The notes below the pieces were generated by a model, which searched no databases, was not told the DNA's origin, and worked only from the letters and a program-made list of their open reading frames with translations. A program made the translations under genes and the position numbers. This document shows positions 5,055 to 11,219 of a DNA stretch of 11,219 nucleotides, piece by piece. Positions within the stretch are counted from its first letter, which is position 1; every line of letters begins with the position of its first letter. This DNA is from Chloroflexi bacterium RIFCSPLOWO2_02_FULL_71_16 (GTDB lineage Bacteria > Chloroflexota > Limnocylindria > P2-11E), in contig MGON01000036.1 in NCBI GenBank assembly GCA_001795345.1, positions 4,714 through 15,932 of the forward strand. The letters are read 5' to 3'.

Positions 5055-6067
5055 TGGGTCGCGCTGTCGCGGTCGTCCACCTCCGCAGCGAGGTCTCCGA
5101 CGCGCGCCACGCGAGGGTCCTCGAGACGCTCACCGGGCTCCTCCCGCGTGTCGGCGTCGAGGGCCGCGGTGTGTTCGCGTGCGACCTGCGCGGGACCGAG
5201 CGGCTCCTCGGATCGCCCGAGCGCGTCGGCGCGCGCATCGTCGCCGTGCTCGAGCGCGTGCGCATCCCGGTCGCGGTCGGCATCGCCGAGCGTCCGTTCG
5301 CGGCGCGCGTCCTCGCGGAGCGCGCCCCCGTCGGCGAGGTCTCGCGCCTCCGCCCGGGCGAGGAGCGCATGTTCCTCAGCAGGCTTCCGGTCGGGGTCCT
5401 TCCGCTCGAGGAGGAGCTCCGCGAGGAGCTCGGGCTCCTCGGGATCAGGACCGTGGGCGAGTTCGCCGACCTCGAGCGCGGAGCCGTGCTCGACCGCTTC
5501 GGGCGTGCGGCCGCGGCGGCGCACGCGCTCGCGCGCGGCGAGGACGCGGGCGAGGTCCGCGGCGCCGCGCCGCGGCGACGCATCGTCGCGAAGCGCTCCT
5601 GGGACGCGCCCATCGACCGGACCGACCAGCTCCTCTTCGCGCTGCGCGCGGCTCTCGACGATCTCGGGACCGAGCTCCGGATGGACGGCCTCGCGGCGAT
5701 GCGGCTCGAGGCCCGGCTCGAGCGGGAGGACGCCGCCGTCCTGCGCCTCGAGCGGCTCGTCCTGCCGCCGACGGCCGAGCCCGCCGCCCTGCTGCGATCG
5801 CTGCGCTGGGCGCTCGAGGAGCGTCCCGGGCGTGAGGGGCTCGGTCTCGTCACCGGCGTACGCATCGAAGCGACCGAGGTCGAGCTGGTCCGCGGCCGAC
5901 AGATCGGCCTCTTCGCGGCCGACGCCGCGAGGGAAGAGGAGGCGATCGCCGTCGCGCGCTATCTGCGCTCGCGCCTTGGCCCCGGTGCGGTCCTGCGGCC
6001 TCGCGTCACCGACCCGGAGTCCCGTGTCGCCGAGCGCGAGGTCGAGTGGGAGGAAGCGGTCTCATGA
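5054..6067 (+). CDS. imuB: ImuB: Y-family polymerase homologue lacking catalytic residues
   Basis: The protein has 337 residues, shorter than usual ImuB (roughly 400-520). The Y-family parts visible are a palm remnant (GVFACDLRGTERLLGS, 39-54; then VAVGIAERPFAARVLA), a helix-hairpin-helix thumb (LGLLGIRTVGEFADLERGAV, 127-145), and a little-finger domain from about 175 (SWDAPIDRTDQLLFALRAAL). The first palm strand with its metal-binding Asp and the second acidic pair (SIDE in active enzymes) are absent; only about 38 residues precede the DLRGTERL strand. Residues Q283-IGL-F287 form a QxxLF beta-clamp motif, the feature that docks ImuB on DnaN. It probably acts as a scaffold joining ImuA, clamp and DnaE2. 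The ATG overlaps the imuA stop (TGATG), giving translational coupling. The frame is open further upstream, but that stretch is Arg-rich shadow of imuA. Confidence 0.88.
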   Translation: MGRAVAVVHLRSEVSDARHARVLETLTGLLPRVGVEGRGVFACDLRGTERLLGSPERVGARIVAVLERVRIPVAVGIAERPFAARVLAERAPVGEVSRLRPGEERMFLSRLPVGVLPLEEELREELGLLGIRTVGEFADLERGAVLDRFGRAAAAAHALARGEDAGEVRGAAPRRRIVAKRSWDAPIDRTDQLLFALRAALDDLGTELRMDGLAAMRLEARLEREDAAVLRLERLVLPPTAEPAALLRSLRWALEERPGREGLGLVTGVRIEATEVELVRGRQIGLFAADAAREEEAIAVARYLRSRLGPGAVLRPRVTDPESRVAEREVEWEEAVS

Positions 6068-6318
6068 GGCTCTTCGCCGATCCGCACCCCGTCCGCCTGG
6101 AGTGGGAGGAGGGTGAGCTGCGCTCCATGCGCGTCGCCGACCGCCGCTGGACCGTGGTCGAGGTCGTCCGCCGCTGGCGCGTGGAGATCGAGTGGTGGAA
6201 GAAGGACGGCGGCATCGCCCGCGACCACCTCACTCTGCGCACCGCGGACGGGACCCTCTGCGAGATCTTCGGCGACCGGCACACCGGCGACTGGTACCTG
6301 CAGCGGCTGTTGGATTAG
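6064..6318 (+). CDS. DUF6504 family protein of the imu cassette
   Basis: This 84-residue protein begins at the ATG that overlaps the imuB stop by four bases (ATGA). It is rich in Trp and Arg. The segment VVEVVRRWRVEIEWW (31-45) and the ending RTADGTLCEIFGDRHTGDWYLQRLLD (in parts, 59-84) fit DUF6504, a small beta-rich family that I recall being encoded next to imuB and dnaE2 in high-GC bacteria. Its function is unknown. Tight coupling to imuB suggests a stoichiometric accessory subunit or chaperone of the mutasome. A longer start at 6046 is possible in the frame but would overlap imuB by 22 bases and is less likely. Confidence 0.82.
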   Translation: MRLFADPHPVRLEWEEGELRSMRVADRRWTVVEVVRRWRVEIEWWKKDGGIARDHLTLRTADGTLCEIFGDRHTGDWYLQRLLD

Positions 6319-6478
6319 GTCGCTGCTCGGCCGGATGACGTTGCCTCGGGTCGCGCCCCTCTTGGGCTCGGTCGCTCTTCGGGGCGCTCCGTGCTGTTCC
6401 TTGTCCTTCGCGTACGGCGCCCACGCGACCTCGCAAGAGGGGCGGCTCCCCTCGACCTCATCCGGCCTCGCAGCGGCC
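6318..6478 (+). repeat. Long imperfect hairpin filling the DUF6504-dnaE2 gap
   Basis: The two halves of this gap are imperfect inverted repeats. Stems from outside in: 6318-6326 with 6470-6478 (9 bp, one G-T); 6329-6338 with 6458-6467 (GGCCGGATGA, 10 bp perfect); 6354-6364 with 6434-6444 (CGCCCCTCTTG, 11 bp perfect); 6370-6375 with 6425-6430 (GGTCGC, 6 bp); 6382-6387 with 6417-6422 (GGGCGC, 6 bp). The apical loop is about 29 bases. It starts on the last base of the DUF6504 stop codon and ends ten bases before the dnaE2 ATG. No LexA box, T-run or open frame of its own is seen. It could be a cis-acting RNA structure or a decayed small mobile element. Confidence 0.72.
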
Positions 6479-6488
6479 GGCTGACGCC

Positions 6489-9400
6489 ATGGCATTCGTT
6501 CACTTGCACTCGCACAGCTGTTTCAGCTTCCTCGACGGGACCTCCACCCCGGAGGAGCTGGTCGAAGCCGCCCTCGAGCAGGGCATGGACGCGCTCGCGG
6601 TCACCGACACGAACGGGCTCTACGGCGCGGTCCGCTTCTGGAACGCGGCGCGCGAGCGCGGCATCAAGCCCATCTTCGGCACGGAGCTGCGGATCCTCGA
6701 CGACCCCGCGGCGCCGAAGGGATCCGTCTCGCACCTCGTGCTCCTGGCCAGGGACCGCGCCGGGTGGACGAGCCTCTGCCGGATCGTGAGCGCGGGACAG
6801 CTCGCGGGGAAGAAGGAAGAGCCGCGCTTCACGCTCGACCTCGTCGAGCGTTACCGCGACGGGCTCATCGTGCTCACGGGATGCGCCGCGGGCGCCGTTC
6901 CCCGGGCCGTCCGCGCCGGCGACATGGACGGCGCGCGCGCCGAGCTCGCGCGCCTTCTGCAGATCTTCGGCGACGACCTCTTCGTCGAGCTCACGGACCA
7001 CCTGGGACCCGACGACGCCGCGACCTGCGACACGCTCGCGGAGCTCGCGGCGGAGCAGGGGATCGGCACCGTGGTCACGAACGATGTCCGTTACGCGCGA
7101 CGGGAGGGCCGCCGGCTCCACGACGTGCTGCGCTGCATCGACCTCGGGCTCACCGTGGATGAAGCGGGTGAGCGCCTCGCGGGCAACGGCGAGCGCTGGC
7201 TGAAGGGAGAGCAGACGCTCCGCGACCGGCTCGGGCGCTTCGACGAGGCGTTCCGGAACGCGCGCCACATCGCCGACCGCTGCGACGTCGATCTCGATCT
7301 CGGCCACCAGCGCCTTCCCGGCTTCCCCGTGCCGGAGGGGAACACGGCCTTCTCGTACCTCTACGAGCTCTGCCAGCAGGGCGCGCGCGAGAAGTACGGG
7401 CGCATCACTCCCCGGGTCAGCAAGCAGCTGGCGCACGAGCTCGACGTCATCGAGCGCGCGAAGCTCGCTGAGTTCTTCCTGATCAACTGGGACATCGTCC
7501 GGTCCTGCAAGGAGCGGCGGATCCCGGCGCAGGGCCGCGGCTCGGCGGCGGACTCGATCGTCGCGTACGTCCTCGACATCACCAAGGTGGACCCGATCGC
7601 GCACGACCTCCTCTTCGAGCGCTTCCTCACCGAGGACAGCAAGACCATGCCCGACATCGACATCGACATCGCGACGAACGACCGCGAGGAGGTCATCCAG
7701 TACGTCTACGGCAAGTACGGAGAGCGGTATTCGGCCATGGTTTGCAACCTGGTCACGTACCGCGCGCGCCTGGCCTCACGCGAGGTGGCGAAGGCGCTCG
7801 GGTTCCGCGCCGAGGTCCTCGACCGGATGGCCAAGGCCATCGACCACCGGGCGGTCGATTCCCGCGCCGTCTTCCACGACCATCCCGGCCATCACCCTCA
7901 TTACGGCGGGGCCGGTCTCGAAGAGCCGAAGCCGCTCGCCGACACGGTCGAGACGCTGGCAGGGGCCTTCGACGCCAAAGAGCGCGAGCGCTTCCCGCTC
8001 TTCCGCGAGCTGACGCTCGCCATCGCCGACCTGCCGCGGCACCTCTCGATCCACAACGGCGGGATGCTCATCACCGCGGCGCCCCTCGTGGACGTCGTCC
8101 CCATCGAGCGCGCGACGATGCCCGGGCGCAACGTCGTGCAGCTCGACAAGCGCGACGTCGAGGACCTCGGCCTCGTGAAGATGGACCTGCTCGGCCTGCG
8201 AACGCTCTCGCTCATCAAGGACGCCGTCGCGATGATCGAAGCGCGTCACGGCGTCCGGCTCGACCTGGGCACCCTCCCGCTCGACGACCCAGCCGTCTAC
8301 GATCTCATCTGCGAGGTCGACACCATCGGCCTGTTCCAGGTGGAGAGCCGCGCCCAGGCGCAGGCGCTGCCGCGCGTCCTGCCGCGGTGCTTCGCCGACA
8401 TCGTCGTCGAGGTCGCGATCATCCGCCCCGGCCCCCTCCAGGGGAACGCGGTGAACCCGTACATCCGCCGGCGCCAGGGCCGCGAGCCGGTCACGTATCC
8501 GCACCCCTCGCTCGAGCCCGTGCTCGAGGAGACGCTCGGGGTGATCATCTTCCAGGAGCAGATCCTGAAGGTCGCGATGGTCGTCGCGGGCTTCACTCCG
8601 TCCGAGGGCGACAGGCTCCGCCGCGCGATGAGCCGGGCGCGCTCGGCCGAGGACATGGAGCGCCTGCGCGCGCCGTTCCTCGCGGGCGCGCGGCGGACGG
8701 GCGTCGACGAGGCAACGGCGAACGTGATCTTCGCGCAGATCGCGGCCTTCGCCGAGTTCGGGTTCTGCAAGAGCCACGCGGCCGCGTTCGCGCTCACCGC
8801 GTACCACACCGCGCATCTCAAGCTCTACTACCCAGCCGAGTTCTACGTCGCGCTCCTCAACAACCAGCCGATGGGCTTCTACAGCCCGGCCGTCATCGCC
8901 GGCGACGCCAAGCGCCATGGCGTGCGGATCCTGCCGGTCGACGTGAACGCCTCGATGGCCAAGGCGACCGTCGAGGAGGCGCCCGACGACGCCGCGCGGC
9001 CGGACATCCGCGATCTCTCGGGTGCCATCGCCCGCCATCGCGCCTGCCGCACGCACCACGTGCGCCTTGGGCTCACGTACGTGAAGCATCTCGGGGAAGA
9101 GGAGGCTGGCGCCATCGTCGCCGAGCGCGAGCGCGGCGCGCCGTACCGCTCGTTCGAGGACCTCGCGCGGAGAGCGGGACTGAAGGAGGACGCGCTTCGC
9201 AGCCTCGCTCTCGTCGGCGCCTTCGACGCGCTGGGCGAGCCGCGCCGCGCGCTGCTCTGGCGCGCGCGGGACGCGCACCGGACCTCGCCCGCCTTCACGC
9301 GGCCGACGCTCGCGTTCCCGGCCACCGAGGCGCCGCCGCTGCCCGCGCTCACGCCCGCCGAGCTGGCCGCGCTCGACTACCGCATCACCGGCGTCCCGAC

Positions 9401-9761
9401 CGGACCTCAGGTGATGGCTTTCTATAGGCCGCACCTTGCACGTCAGGGCGTTCTGCGATCGATGGACCTTGCGCGGGTGGCTCACGGCCAGCGCGTGAAG
9501 GTGGCGGGAGCGATCGTCGTAAAGCAGCACCCTGAGACCGCAAAGGGACACGTCTTCCTGTCCCTCGAGGACGAGGTCGGGATCTCGAGCGCCATCCTCC
9601 GCCCGGCCACCTACAAGCGGTGCAAGGCGGTGATCGATACCAGCGCCGCGGTGGTCGTGGAGGGGGTCCTTCAGAACGTGGACGGGGTGCTGTCCGTCCT
9701 CGCCCGGCGGGTCGAGCCGGTCCAGCTCTTCGTGCGTCTCGCCATGCGGGAGTGGCAGTAG
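6489..9761 (+). CDS. dnaE2: Error-prone DNA polymerase III alpha-like DnaE2 (ImuC)
   Basis: The 1090-residue C-family polymerase performs error-prone translesion synthesis in the SOS response with ImuA and ImuB. Domains in order: PHP (about 1-270, H5-L-H7-S-H9-S); palm with catalytic acids D389 and D391 in PDIDIDI and the third acid D566 in VKMDLLGL; the RPGPLQGN region; the GFCKSHAAAFALTAYHTA fingers block near 758-775; helix-hairpin-helix around 905-940; and an OB fold at about 1002-1080. The length and the absence of the replicative C-terminal tau-binding region fit DnaE2 rather than DnaE1. Two usual PHP metal ligands look changed: T41 in TDTNG and R201 in NDVRY, where His is common. No RBS is visible before the ATG, and it is separated from the rest of the cassette by the long hairpin. 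The stop codon is inside repeat copy 2. Confidence 0.96.
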   Translation: MAFVHLHSHSCFSFLDGTSTPEELVEAALEQGMDALAVTDTNGLYGAVRFWNAARERGIKPIFGTELRILDDPAAPKGSVSHLVLLARDRAGWTSLCRIVSAGQLAGKKEEPRFTLDLVERYRDGLIVLTGCAAGAVPRAVRAGDMDGARAELARLLQIFGDDLFVELTDHLGPDDAATCDTLAELAAEQGIGTVVTNDVRYARREGRRLHDVLRCIDLGLTVDEAGERLAGNGERWLKGEQTLRDRLGRFDEAFRNARHIADRCDVDLDLGHQRLPGFPVPEGNTAFSYLYELCQQGAREKYGRITPRVSKQLAHELDVIERAKLAEFFLINWDIVRSCKERRIPAQGRGSAADSIVAYVLDITKVDPIAHDLLFERFLTEDSKTMPDIDIDIATNDREEVIQYVYGKYGERYSAMVCNLVTYRARLASREVAKALGFRAEVLDRMAKAIDHRAVDSRAVFHDHPGHHPHYGGAGLEEPKPLADTVETLAGAFDAKERERFPLFRELTLAIADLPRHLSIHNGGMLITAAPLVDVVPIERATMPGRNVVQLDKRDVEDLGLVKMDLLGLRTLSLIKDAVAMIEARHGVRLDLGTLPLDDPAVYDLICEVDTIGLFQVESRAQAQALPRVLPRCFADIVVEVAIIRPGPLQGNAVNPYIRRRQGREPVTYPHPSLEPVLEETLGVIIFQEQILKVAMVVAGFTPSEGDRLRRAMSRARSAEDMERLRAPFLAGARRTGVDEATANVIFAQIAAFAEFGFCKSHAAAFALTAYHTAHLKLYYPAEFYVALLNNQPMGFYSPAVIAGDAKRHGVRILPVDVNASMAKATVEEAPDDAARPDIRDLSGAIARHRACRTHHVRLGLTYVKHLGEEEAGAIVAERERGAPYRSFEDLARRAGLKEDALRSLALVGAFDALGEPRRALLWRARDAHRTSPAFTRPTLAFPATEAPPLPALTPAELAALDYRITGVPTGPQVMAFYRPHLARQGVLRSMDLARVAHGQRVKVAGAIVVKQHPETAKGHVFLSLEDEVGISSAILRPATYKRCKAVIDTSAAVVVEGVLQNVDGVLSVLARRVEPVQLFVRLAMREWQ

Positions 9762-9824
9762 GTGGTCAGATCTCGAGCCAGATCTGACCGTCCTGCTCCG
9801 CCCGGCTTCGCCGGGACGTAGTAG
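9758..9824 (+). repeat. GTAG-hairpin intergenic repeat, copy 2 (REP-like)
   Basis: This is the second copy of the unit at 499-564, in the same orientation and again beginning GTAG at the stop codon of the upstream gene, here dnaE2, and ending GTAG. The first stem is 10 bp: GGTCAGATCT (9764-9773) with AGATCTGACC (9780-9789), loop CGAGCC. The second stem is 6 bp: CCCGGC (9801-9806) with GCCGGG (9810-9815), loop TTC. Compared with copy 1, the loop of stem 1 differs and stem 2 carries a paired change (G-C to C-G), while all arms stay complementary. After the closing GTAG comes another short stem, CCTG (9828-9831) with CAGG (9837-9840). Confidence 0.8.
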
Positions 9825-9956
9825 ACGCCTGGCTGGCAGGTCGATACCGAACAGAGATCGGGTAGGCGCCCAGCCGGACGATACTTCCGCCCCAGGAGAC
9901 GGACGCCGGGCAAGCGAGGGTGCGCCGGGCGACCGACTTGCGAGGGGGAAGCGCCA
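9825..9956 (+). other. Structured leader of the diguanylate cyclase gene
   Basis: These 132 bases hold no gene. GGCTGG (9831-9836) can pair with CCAGCC (9870-9875), enclosing a small ACCGA / TCGGGT stem (9846-9850 with 9858-9863). An alternative pairing CGCCT (9826-9830) with AGGCG (9864-9868) excludes it. CGCCGGGC occurs twice (9905-9912 and 9923-9930). I see no match to the c-di-GMP-I riboswitch core. The segment ends in the RBS GAGGGGG (9942-9948). Confidence 0.35.
9942..9948 (+). promoter_or_regulatory. Ribosome binding site deciding the GTG start of the cyclase
   Basis: GAGGGGG lies eight bases before GTG 9957. It supports that codon over internal starts, and no in-frame start is obvious further upstream. 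Confidence 0.6.
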
Positions 9957-11219
9957 GTGGAGGAACAGGAAGAGCAGCTCGCCCAGGACCTGCTCGACTC
10001 CATCTTTCGCGTCGCGACCGAGGTCGTCCGCGGCGAGCGCGCCTCGCTCATGCTCCGCGACGACGAGAACGCCGACTTCGTCATCTCGCGGGCCATCGGC
10101 CTGACGGAGGACATCCGAAAGCAGGTCCGGGTCCGCGTGGGCGAAGGCGTCGCCGGCCGGGTGGCCGCGGAGCGCAAGCCGATGCTCGCGGTCTCCGGCA
10201 CGGAGGTCGTGGGCGCGCGCGGCGTCTACCGGACGAAGTCCTTCGTGTCGGTCCCGATCGTCGTCAACGACGTGGCCCGCGGCGTCCTGAACGTTGCCGA
10301 TCCCTCGGAGGACCGCGACTTCACCCAGGACGACCTGGCGACGCTCGAGATGCTCGCGGGCCACATCGCCGCATGCCTCCAGAAGCAGGACCAGGAGGAG
10401 GCCCTCCGGCTCCTCGCCGACACCGACCCGCTCACCTGGCTCTTCAACCGGCGGCACTTCGACCGCCGCCTCCAGGCCGAGGCCGACCGGGCCCGCCGCT
10501 CGGAGCACCTCCTCGCGCTGCTCATGATCGACGTCGACGGCTTCAAGCGCATCAACGACAGCTACGGCCACCGCACCGGCGACCTCGTCCTGAAGGCCGT
10601 GGCCGGCGCCATCCGCGACGCGGTGCGGGTGTACGACATCCCGACGCGCTACGGCGGCGACGAGTTCGGGATCATCCTCCCCGACGCCGACACCGAGAGC
10701 GCCGCACGCGTCGGCAGGCGCATCCTCGAGAAGCTCGCGGCCGCCGAGCTTCCGGCGGAGCTGGCCGCGGCCGGCTCGCGGATCACGCTCTCCATCGGCG
10801 CCGCGACCTATCCCCGTCCGGCCACCACGCCGGCCGCCCTCGTCGAGACGGCCGACTCCGCCATGTACCGGGCCAAGGAGGCCGGCGGCGGCATCCGCGT
10901 CTGGGAGCACGCGTTCGCCGAGGGTCCGCGCGGATCGATGCGTCCCGCGCACAGCCCGGTCGAGCACGTGCCGTATCTCGCGGACCCGTCACGACTTGCG
11001 ACACGCGAGCTGCAGGAGCATCTGCCGAACCCGCTCCGCCAGGAGTGGAACGCGGTCGTGGTCGGCCTCGAGGGTCAGGTCCTCACGGTCGCGATCGGGC
11101 AGCCGAACGCCGCCGCCGTGGAAGCGCTGTCGAAGGCCTCCGGGCTCGCGGTGTACCCCGTGTACAGCAACGCCGCGGATCTGGAAGCCACCCGCCGCCG
11201 TCTTGGCGGCGAAGCCGCC
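9957..11219 (+). CDS. GAF-GGDEF diguanylate cyclase with GspE/MshE-N-like C-terminus (3' end outside window)
   Basis: The frame is open to the last base, giving 421 residues so far. Residues 5-142 form a GAF sensor domain (VGEGVAGRVAAERKPM, SFVSVPIVVNDVARGVLNVAD). Residues 150-318 form a GGDEF domain that makes c-di-GMP from two GTP. Its signature G233-GDEF-237 is intact, the metal-binding D192 lies in MIDVDGFKRIND, and the product-inhibition site RxxD is present as R224-VY-D227, five residues before GGDEF. Residues about 345-421 (LPNPLRQEWNAVVVG, GQVLTVAIGQPNAAAVEAL, SGLAVYPVYSNAADLEATR) resemble the N-terminal domain of GspE/PilB/MshE ATPases (T2SSE_N), which in MshE binds c-di-GMP. No membrane segment or signal peptide is seen, so it is cytoplasmic. 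GTG start with a good RBS. A short coiled linker joins GAF and GGDEF. What the GAF domain senses is unknown. Confidence 0.93.
   Translation, partial: MEEQEEQLAQDLLDSIFRVATEVVRGERASLMLRDDENADFVISRAIGLTEDIRKQVRVRVGEGVAGRVAAERKPMLAVSGTEVVGARGVYRTKSFVSVPIVVNDVARGVLNVADPSEDRDFTQDDLATLEMLAGHIAACLQKQDQEEALRLLADTDPLTWLFNRRHFDRRLQAEADRARRSEHLLALLMIDVDGFKRINDSYGHRTGDLVLKAVAGAIRDAVRVYDIPTRYGGDEFGIILPDADTESAARVGRRILEKLAAAELPAELAAAGSRITLSIGAATYPRPATTPAALVETADSAMYRAKEAGGGIRVWEHAFAEGPRGSMRPAHSPVEHVPYLADPSRLATRELQEHLPNPLRQEWNAVVVGLEGQVLTVAIGQPNAAAVEALSKASGLAVYPVYSNAADLEATRRRLGGEAA

Noticed and set aside
4292..5865. Two long minus-strand frames opposite imuA and imuB, and a further minus-strand frame at 6315-7604
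   Set aside because: All are Arg/Ser/Ala-rich antisense shadows of the mutasome genes without recognisable motifs or RBS.
9825..9956. c-di-GMP-I (GEMM) riboswitch before the cyclase
   Set aside because: The conserved core (GCAAACC and GGGACGCAAAGC-like segments) is not present.
7776..10967. Very long open frame on the minus strand across dnaE2 and the cyclase gene
   Set aside because: It is antisense to two clear genes, rich in Arg, Glu, Asp and His as expected from reverse reading of GC-rich codons, and shows no domain. Stop codons are rare on the opposite strand of high-GC genes.
1..11219. CRISPR arrays, integrases, insertion sequences and prophage genes
   Set aside because: No array of regularly spaced direct repeats and no transposase, integrase or phage protein is visible in any frame.

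Overview
This is a high-GC bacterial chromosomal segment. Three things suggest a high-GC, Gram-positive-like or Chloroflexota-like lineage. The DNA-damage box has the GAAC-N4-GTTC form used by Actinobacteriota, Firmicutes and Chloroflexota. The mutasome genes are ordered imuA-imuB-DUF6504-dnaE2. Gene families such as GYD, DUF2007 and MFS_3 fit as well. My best guess is a soil or freshwater Chloroflexota (Limnocylindria-like), with Actinobacteriota as the alternative; no 16S or ribosomal gene is present to settle it.

Layout. Positions 2-502 hold the 3' end of an unrecognised gene. Its stop codon lies inside a GTAG-plus-hairpin repeat (499-580), which leads into a thioredoxin gene (605-937). 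A GNAT-type acetyltransferase (950-1768, minus) converges on thioredoxin. A two-gene unit runs divergently from it: a GYD-domain protein (1802-2095) and a DUF2007 protein with a C-terminal membrane helix (2099-2449). A complete selenocysteine tRNA (2496-2590, anticodon TCA) follows, and six bases further on an MFS_3 exporter begins (2597-3979). A small zinc-ribbon protein (3999-4205, minus) is divergent from the mutasome.

The core of the window is an SOS-inducible translesion-synthesis cassette. A consensus -35 box (TTGACA, 4259-4264) is followed by a perfect GAAC-N4-GTTC LexA palindrome (4282-4293) lying over the expected -10. Then come imuA (4341-5054), imuB (5054-6067), a DUF6504 gene (6064-6318) and dnaE2 (6489-9761). 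The first three are coupled by 1-nt and 4-nt overlaps. DnaE2 is the polymerase. ImuB looks like a catalytically dead Y-family scaffold with a beta-clamp motif (QIGLF). ImuA is a RecA-like partner. The gap before dnaE2 is almost entirely one long imperfect hairpin (6318-6478).

A second copy of the GTAG-hairpin repeat (9758-9824) starts at the dnaE2 stop codon. A GAF-GGDEF diguanylate cyclase (9957 to window end, incomplete) follows; its C-terminus resembles the N-terminal domain of GspE/PilB/MshE ATPases, a fold known to bind c-di-GMP in some proteins.

The observations most worth a second look are the repeat pair, which has a compensatory base-pair change, the long hairpin before dnaE2, the tRNA-Sec abutting an MFS gene, the truncated ImuB, and the cyclase with a GspE-type tail.
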